A DNA stretch of 9,372 nt from Thermodesulfobacteriales bacterium (lineage in GTDB: Bacteria; Desulfobacterota_D; UBA1144; Nemesobacterales; UBA2774), in assembly GCA_004525335.1 (NCBI GenBank), contig SPCL01000079.1, positions 1 to 9,372 of the forward strand, written 5' to 3'. Within the stretch, counting starts at the first letter, position 1; each line of letters opens with the position of its first letter. The notes under the pieces are model-generated. The model was given only the letters and a program-made list of their open reading frames with translations, was not told the origin of the DNA and did no database searches. The position numbers and the translations under genes are program-made. Positions 5,749 to 9,372 of this stretch are shown in pieces.

Positions 5749-6843
5749 ATGGAAGATATAAGAGTAAATCTAAAAAAAACTGAAGATAAATCGTACAACA
5801 TCATCATTGCAGACGGTGTGCTAGATCAAATCCCAAGCAAGATAAAAGAAGCTGGACTAGGTCATAAATTTGCAATCATCACCGACTCAAATGTAGAAAC
5901 TCTATATGCTGGAGATCTCTCTGAAGGGTTCAAGAAAAACAATTTAGAAAATAAGATTATCTCTTTCCCTGCCGGCGAGCAGAATAAAAGTAGAGAGATT
6001 AAAGCCTGGATAGAAGATCAAATGCTTGAGAGCAAATTTGGACGCGACTCTGCAGTAATAGCGCTTGGTGGTGGAGTCGTAGGGGATATTGCAGGTTACG
6101 TGGCGGCAAGCTATACACGCGGCCTCCCTTATGTACAGATACCGACAACATTAGTTGCATGTGTGGACAGCTCTATTGGCGGAAAGACAGCTGTGGACAC
6201 CCCTCACGGGAAAAACTTAATTGGGGCATTTCACCAACCTTGGGCTGTTTTTATTGATGTAAACACTCTTTTGACATTAAGTGAAAAAGAAATACGGGAA
6301 GGTCTGGCAGAAGTAATAAAATACGGTATTATCAGCGACAGCGCCCTATTCTCCTTTCTTGAGGAAAATATGGATCTTATTTTTTCATATAACAAAGAAG
6401 CGTTAACACACATTATTAAAAGAGGTTGTGAGATAAAAGCGAAAGTTGTCGAGAAAGATGAAAGGGAATCAAACCTTAGAAAGATTTTAAACTTCGGCCA
6501 CACTATCGGCCACGCTGTCGAGAACCTCTCTGATTATAAAATTTCCCACGGAGAAGCAATCTCAATAGGAATGGTTGCAGAAGGGAAGCTGGCTGTTGAG
6601 ATGGATTTATGGAAGGAATCTGATTTAAACAAATTGATTAATCTCATTAAAAAGGCCGGCCTACCAACCGACATTCCGGATTATATGAAAGCGGAGCAGA
6701 TCATAGATGCAATGAAGCTCGACAAAAAATCCAGAAGCGGCAATATTGAGATGGTACTTCCCAACAGAATTGGTTATATGACTCAAGTTGACGGTGGTTA
6801 CGGAATCAAGATAGAAGAACCAATAATAGAAAAAGTGATTTAG
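5749..6843 (+). CDS. aroB: 3-dehydroquinate synthase
   Basis: AroB turns DAHP (3-deoxy-D-arabino-heptulosonate 7-phosphate) into 3-dehydroquinate, step two of the shikimate pathway to aromatic amino acids, using NAD+ and a divalent metal, usually zinc. At 364 residues it is full length. Seen in order are FPAGEQNKS (73-81), the NAD-binding GGGVVGDIAG (107-116), IPTTLVACVDSSIGGKTAVD (131-150) and HGKNLIGAF. The metal ligands are Glu188 in EGLAEVIKYG, His251 in NFGHTIGHA and His267 in SHGEA. The ATG follows AGGA (5737-5740) by 8 bases, and that SD overlaps the stop codon of the lipid kinase gene, so the two are in one transcript. No other shikimate gene lies in the window. Confidence 0.97.
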   Translation: MEDIRVNLKKTEDKSYNIIIADGVLDQIPSKIKEAGLGHKFAIITDSNVETLYAGDLSEGFKKNNLENKIISFPAGEQNKSREIKAWIEDQMLESKFGRDSAVIALGGGVVGDIAGYVAASYTRGLPYVQIPTTLVACVDSSIGGKTAVDTPHGKNLIGAFHQPWAVFIDVNTLLTLSEKEIREGLAEVIKYGIISDSALFSFLEENMDLIFSYNKEALTHIIKRGCEIKAKVVEKDERESNLRKILNFGHTIGHAVENLSDYKISHGEAISIGMVAEGKLAVEMDLWKESDLNKLINLIKKAGLPTDIPDYMKAEQIIDAMKLDKKSRSGNIEMVLPNRIGYMTQVDGGYGIKIEEPIIEKVI

Positions 6844-6879
6844 CCCAAACCCACTTAATAATTAAATTACAAAAAGCAG

Positions 6880-7497
6880 ATGACTAAAGTGAACTCGAGT
6901 AGAACAGCGCTTGATATTTCAGAGTATTACATACCGTTAGATTTAGCTGAGGTATTTGGAAATGAGAATGAAATAGTTCTCGAAATCGGCTTTGGTGATG
7001 GTGATTTTTTAATTGAAATGGCAGGGAGACATCCTGAGAAAAATTTCCTGGGTATGGAGATTAAAACGAAAAGATTCAAAATCGCCATGAAAGCAGCCCA
7101 AAACGAAAAGAATGGGAATCTTAGGTTTCTACATATGAATGCCAATATTGCTGCTGAGGAGCTTTTTTTTGAGGATGTCTTTTCTTTAGTATACATTAAT
7201 TTCCCTGACCCCTGGCCTAAAGACAGACACCGTAAACATAGAATTGTGAACTCCGAATTTTTAGGAGCGCTTTCTAAGATCATGAAGAAAGACGGAGTAT
7301 TAGAGATTGCAAGTGATGATAAAGACTATATCTCACACTCTTTTGATGTCTTTAAGAACATTTCGTTCTTCAAATCCCAATATCCACACCCCGGCTATTT
7401 GCATAATCTACCAAATCGCCCCCATACCAAATACGAGAAGGGTTTTAGGAAAGAGGGAAGAGAAATATTCTATTTAATGTTTACAAACAATAAATGA
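6880..7497 (+). CDS. trmB: tRNA (guanine-N7-)-methyltransferase
   Basis: TrmB methylates N7 of G46 in the variable loop of tRNAs, with S-adenosylmethionine (SAM) as donor. The 205-residue protein has the SAM-binding motif LEIGFGDGDFLIEMA (34-48), FLGMEIKTKRF (57-67), the family signature FPDPWPKDRHRKHR (108-121) and the C-terminal PHTKYEKGFRKEGREIFYL (181-199). Length and motif order are normal. The ATG at 6880 lacks a clear SD (upstream bases are AAAAAGCAG), but no other start upstream keeps the domain. A 36-base gap after aroB suggests read-through from the operon. The lipoprotein gene follows after 99 bases, possibly with its own promoter. Confidence 0.95.
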   Translation: MTKVNSSRTALDISEYYIPLDLAEVFGNENEIVLEIGFGDGDFLIEMAGRHPEKNFLGMEIKTKRFKIAMKAAQNEKNGNLRFLHMNANIAAEELFFEDVFSLVYINFPDPWPKDRHRKHRIVNSEFLGALSKIMKKDGVLEIASDDKDYISHSFDVFKNISFFKSQYPHPGYLHNLPNRPHTKYEKGFRKEGREIFYLMFTNNK

Positions 7498-7546
7498 TTC
7501 AAGATAATAATCTTTGTATATCTTTCTCAGGTAAAATAAAAGCATA

Positions 7547-7575
7547 TTAGATATTAAGTTTGAAGCGAATATAAT
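7547..7575 (+). promoter_or_regulatory. candidate promoter of the small lipoprotein gene
   Basis: TATAAT (7570-7575) is an exact -10 consensus. At 17 bases upstream TTAGAT (7547-7552) is a poor -35. The -10 box is part of the self-complementary TATAATTATA (7570-7579). Transcription would begin near 7582, about 15 bases before the ATG, just leaving room for the SD GGGAGG (7585-7590 region). Confidence 0.3.
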
Positions 7576-7596
7576 TATAAAAGTCGGGAGGACAAA

Positions 7597-7878
7597 ATGA
7601 GAAAAGCATTATTAGCGATAGCAATCATATTCATAGGATTAAATATTACTGGCTGCGCAGGCGGCGGGAGCGGACCGGGTTATTTATTTCAGCTAATATT
7701 CATTGTAGCTCCTCTAGTTGGATTGGGCATATTACTTCTTAAGAGAACAGAAAGCGCTAACGACTCTCTTTATATTCTAGAAGGACAGATAAAAAGACTT
7801 TCCGCAAAAATAGATAGCATTGAGGAAAAGCTAGCCGAATCAAGCACACAAACTACAAAGAAAACAACTAAGAAATAA
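7597..7878 (+). CDS. small putative lipoprotein with one membrane segment and a coiled coil
   Basis: I do not recognise a family. The 93-residue product starts with a typical lipoprotein signal peptide: MRK, a hydrophobic stretch (4-16), and the lipobox ITGC with Cys20. A glycine-rich linker (AGGGSGPG) follows, then a second hydrophobic segment (about 29-48), then KR. Residues 52-81 are helical and charged with heptad-like spacing (LYILEGQIKRLSAKIDSIEEKL), a likely coiled coil, and the end is Thr/Lys-rich. If Cys20 is lipidated and the second segment spans the inner membrane, the coiled coil would sit in the cytoplasm, an unusual layout. The ATG follows GGGAGG by 6 bases, a strong SD. It is last in the plus-strand run and its stop is 12 bases from the convergent Nudix gene. 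Confidence 0.75.
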   Translation: MRKALLAIAIIFIGLNITGCAGGGSGPGYLFQLIFIVAPLVGLGILLLKRTESANDSLYILEGQIKRLSAKIDSIEEKLAESSTQTTKKTTKK

Positions 7879-7890
7879 GTTTTCAGTAAT

Positions 7891-8439
7891 CTAAATATTA
7901 GATTGTTTGTATAAGGCATACCAATAAAACGCAGCTACTACCAAGGAATGCGTGATCTTGCCCTGAGACACTAATTTTGATATTTCTGTGTGCGGTTTCG
8001 TATAAGTAAATATGTCTTCAGTTGTATCAAAGTTTGTGTCACCCACTTTCTTGCAATTAGTGGCCAAAAAGCTAAAGCACCTATTGTTTTGAATTGCAGG
8101 ATTAGGAAAGACCTCACCTATTTGAAGCCAATTTTCTCCAGCATAGCCGGTCTCCTCAAGAAGCTCTCTTTTTGCTGTTTGAAGTGGCTCTTCTCCCGGA
8201 TCAACCATACCACCGGGAATCTCTATAGTTACTGACTGGGTACCGTGTCTGTACTGCTCTATGAGAACAATCTCGTCATTCTCAGTTAGCGCAACTACAT
8301 TTATCCAATCAGGAGCTTCAAGTATAAAGAAATCATGCTCATTCCCAGTAATAGGTGAGACGCTTCTATCTTTCTTTACAGAAAATATATTATTAGATAC
8401 TAATTGTTCTGAATTTAAAACATCCCATTTCTTGATCAT
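7891..8439 (-). CDS. Nudix hydrolase, ADP-ribose pyrophosphatase-like
   Basis: This 182-residue cytosolic enzyme should hydrolyse a nucleoside diphosphate linked to another group. The complete Nudix box runs from Gly77 to Tyr99: GX5E (77-83), then R91-E92-L93-x-E95-E96-x-G98, where the glutamates bind Mg2+. EIPGGMVDPGEE and IEQYRHG are typical of the ADP-ribose pyrophosphatase group, but the later ADP-ribose motif is FPNPAIQNNR instead of the usual FFPSPG, so the substrate may differ. I prefer the ATG at 8439 because GAGGAG lies just upstream; two ATGs at 8454 and 8451 are in frame but have no SD. It starts 32 bases after the enoyl-CoA isomerase-like gene on the same strand, so they are probably co-transcribed. 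Convergent with the small lipoprotein gene. Confidence 0.9.
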   Translation of the reverse strand: MIKKWDVLNSEQLVSNNIFSVKKDRSVSPITGNEHDFFILEAPDWINVVALTENDEIVLIEQYRHGTQSVTIEIPGGMVDPGEEPLQTAKRELLEETGYAGENWLQIGEVFPNPAIQNNRCFSFLATNCKKVGDTNFDTTEDIFTYTKPHTEISKLVSQGKITHSLVVAAFYWYALYKQSNI

Positions 8440-8471
8440 AGAACTCCTCATCATTTTATTCGGTGCTATTG

Positions 8472-9224
8472 TTATCCTCGAATTTCTATCTTACTAAGAT
8501 TTGCACGAGTACTCCGAGAGTACCAGATATCCACAAACTCAGATATTGTTTCCATTTCATAGCTCTCAATTGTGTTTAGGATTTCTTTTTTAAGCATTTT
8601 TTTTATACTGGCAAATGCATGTATATCCTTCCCAGCAAAATCTTGAGCGGATTCTAAAACAACGGCATCAAATTCATCTTCACTTGCGATTCTATCAACC
8701 AGATTTAAGTTGAATGCTTCTTGTGCAGAGTACATTTTCCCGGAATAAATGATTTGTTCAGCTTTCTTGGATTCCACTGCATATTTAAGGGGCTCTGTAA
8801 CACAAGAAAATAGACTTGAACCAAATGTCATTTCATTTAAAGCTATTTTAGCCTTCCCGGAAATCATTATTCTATAGTCACAAGCTAAAGCGAGCACACA
8901 TCCTCCGGCTACAGTGTGTCCATTTAGGGCAGCAATAACGGGCTTAGGAAACATGAATATTTCTTTAATAAGGTCAGAATACTTCTCTACGTAATTCTGA
9001 AATTCATCTTTTTGATATGCCATAAACCCCGGAACATCAAAACCGAAAGAAAAGAAGCTCCCCTGCCCTCTTAAAATAACAGCATTGATATTGCCTTCAG
9101 CCTGAACACCTTGAAAAGCCGCTTTAAGCTCATCAATAAGTTGATCGTTTAGTGCATTTACTTTTGGTCTATTTAAAGTAATTGTTGCTATTTTTTCATC
9201 TAATTTTAGTTCTATAAAACTCAT
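8472..9224 (-). CDS. enoyl-CoA hydratase/isomerase family protein, likely delta3,delta2-enoyl-CoA isomerase
   Basis: This 250-residue crotonase-fold protein acts on acyl-CoA thioesters. The oxyanion hole segments are visible: FFSFGFDV (57-64) and NGHTVAGGCV (101-110), followed by LALACDYRIM. Crotonase hydratases use two glutamates; here the first position is Val110, while the second is kept as Glu131 in ALNEMTFG. A single glutamate, DYRIM and the LNE sequence match the monofunctional delta3,delta2-enoyl-CoA isomerases that move double bonds during oxidation of unsaturated fatty acids, and the C-terminal EFVDIWYSRSTRANL resembles that group too. So an isomerase is more likely than a hydratase. 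The ATG follows a G-rich SD (AGGGGG, 8 bases upstream), and a promoter-like sequence lies at 9291-9263. The Nudix gene follows after 32 bases. No other beta-oxidation gene is in view. Confidence 0.87.
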   Translation of the reverse strand: MSFIELKLDEKIATITLNRPKVNALNDQLIDELKAAFQGVQAEGNINAVILRGQGSFFSFGFDVPGFMAYQKDEFQNYVEKYSDLIKEIFMFPKPVIAALNGHTVAGGCVLALACDYRIMISGKAKIALNEMTFGSSLFSCVTEPLKYAVESKKAEQIIYSGKMYSAQEAFNLNLVDRIASEDEFDAVVLESAQDFAGKDIHAFASIKKMLKKEILNTIESYEMETISEFVDIWYSRSTRANLSKIEIRG

Positions 9225-9262
9225 TTAGAATGCCCCCTGTCAGTTTTCTAGATTGTCATAGC

Positions 9263-9291
9263 ATTATCACATCCAGGCCATATTTCTGCAA
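9263..9291 (-). promoter_or_regulatory. candidate promoter of the isomerase-Nudix pair
   Basis: On the minus strand TTGCAG (9291-9286) is followed after 17 bases by GATAAT (9268-9263, five of six matches), preceded by TGT, which forms an extended -10 element. A start near 9256 would give a leader of about 32 bases carrying the SD AGGGGG before the ATG at 9224. Confidence 0.4.
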
Positions 9292-9367
9292 GAATTCTCA
9301 CTATACAAATCGGATATTACAGTTAGAATATGTTCGTGAAAATTATTCTAAGCTCGGAGGCTGTCAA

Positions 9368-9372
9368 ATGAA
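9368..9372 (+). CDS. start of a divergent gene, cut by the window end
   Basis: An ATG at 9368-9370 follows GGAGG (9356-9360) by 7 bases, an ideal SD arrangement. The next codon begins AA. Only five bases are visible, so no product can be named. The gene runs away from the isomerase gene, from which it is separated by 143 bases. Confidence 0.6.

Noticed and set aside
7501..7514. AAGAT-AATA-ATCTT after trmB as a terminator
   Set aside because: Only five weak base pairs and a mixed tail, so it cannot be supported.
7888..7904. AATCTAA-ATA-TTAGATT hairpin between the convergent genes as a terminator
   Set aside because: The stem is almost all A-T with a 3-base loop, and no T-run follows on either strand. 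It also overlaps the last codons of the Nudix gene.
8440..8454. ATGs at 8454 and 8451 as the Nudix start
   Set aside because: No SD precedes them; GAGGAG lies between them and the ATG at 8439.
1..9372. CRISPR array, transposon ends, tRNA or rRNA genes, defence or biosynthetic cluster
   Set aside because: Reading both strands showed no regularly spaced repeats, transposase, tRNA-like cloverleaf or known defence gene set.

Overview
This is an AT-rich bacterial chromosome segment. It carries mostly housekeeping genes with one decayed gene at the left end, and I see no tRNA, rRNA, CRISPR array, insertion sequence or phage gene. A LysM/M23 murein hydrolase with a lipoprotein-type signal peptide, plus a second small lipoprotein, point to a diderm (Gram-negative) bacterium. 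The lineage cannot be fixed from the sequence alone.

Left arm, minus strand (about 1-2916): an asparagine synthetase (asnB) is followed 65 bases later by an isochorismatase-fold cysteine hydrolase, and then by the frameshifted, shortened remnant of a DUF892 (YciE/YciF, ferritin-like) gene. The asnB catalytic cysteine has no ATG before it. It is preceded by ATC, placed 7 bases after a perfect Shine-Dalgarno (SD) sequence, so initiation at a non-AUG codon is the best reading. Both intact genes in this arm have a perfect inverted repeat at their ribosome binding site.

Centre, plus strand (3099-7878): after a spacer of about 330 bases comes a tight run of genes. These are a SLOG/TIGR00725 nucleotide-binding protein, a LysM-M23 lipoprotein overlapping it by 83 bases, apt (purine salvage), a diacylglycerol/lipid-kinase-family protein coupled to apt by an ATGA overlap, aroB (shikimate pathway), trmB (tRNA m7G46 methylation), and a small lipoprotein with a membrane segment and a coiled coil. 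The spacing suggests one operon from 3136 to about 6843 or 7497, probably with a separate promoter for the last lipoprotein. The functions (cell wall remodelling, nucleotide salvage, lipid phosphorylation, aromatic amino acid synthesis, tRNA modification) do not form a single pathway; this looks like a growth-related housekeeping cluster.

Right arm (7891-9372): a minus-strand pair, an enoyl-CoA hydratase/isomerase-family protein and a downstream Nudix hydrolase, converges on the central run. The isomerase has the single catalytic glutamate pattern of delta3,delta2-enoyl-CoA isomerases. A divergent plus-strand gene begins in the last five bases behind a strong SD.

I found no clear new multi-gene system. 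The best leads are the AUC-initiated asnB with a hairpin touching its SD, the 83-base overlap that encodes two proteins, and the decaying DUF892 gene.
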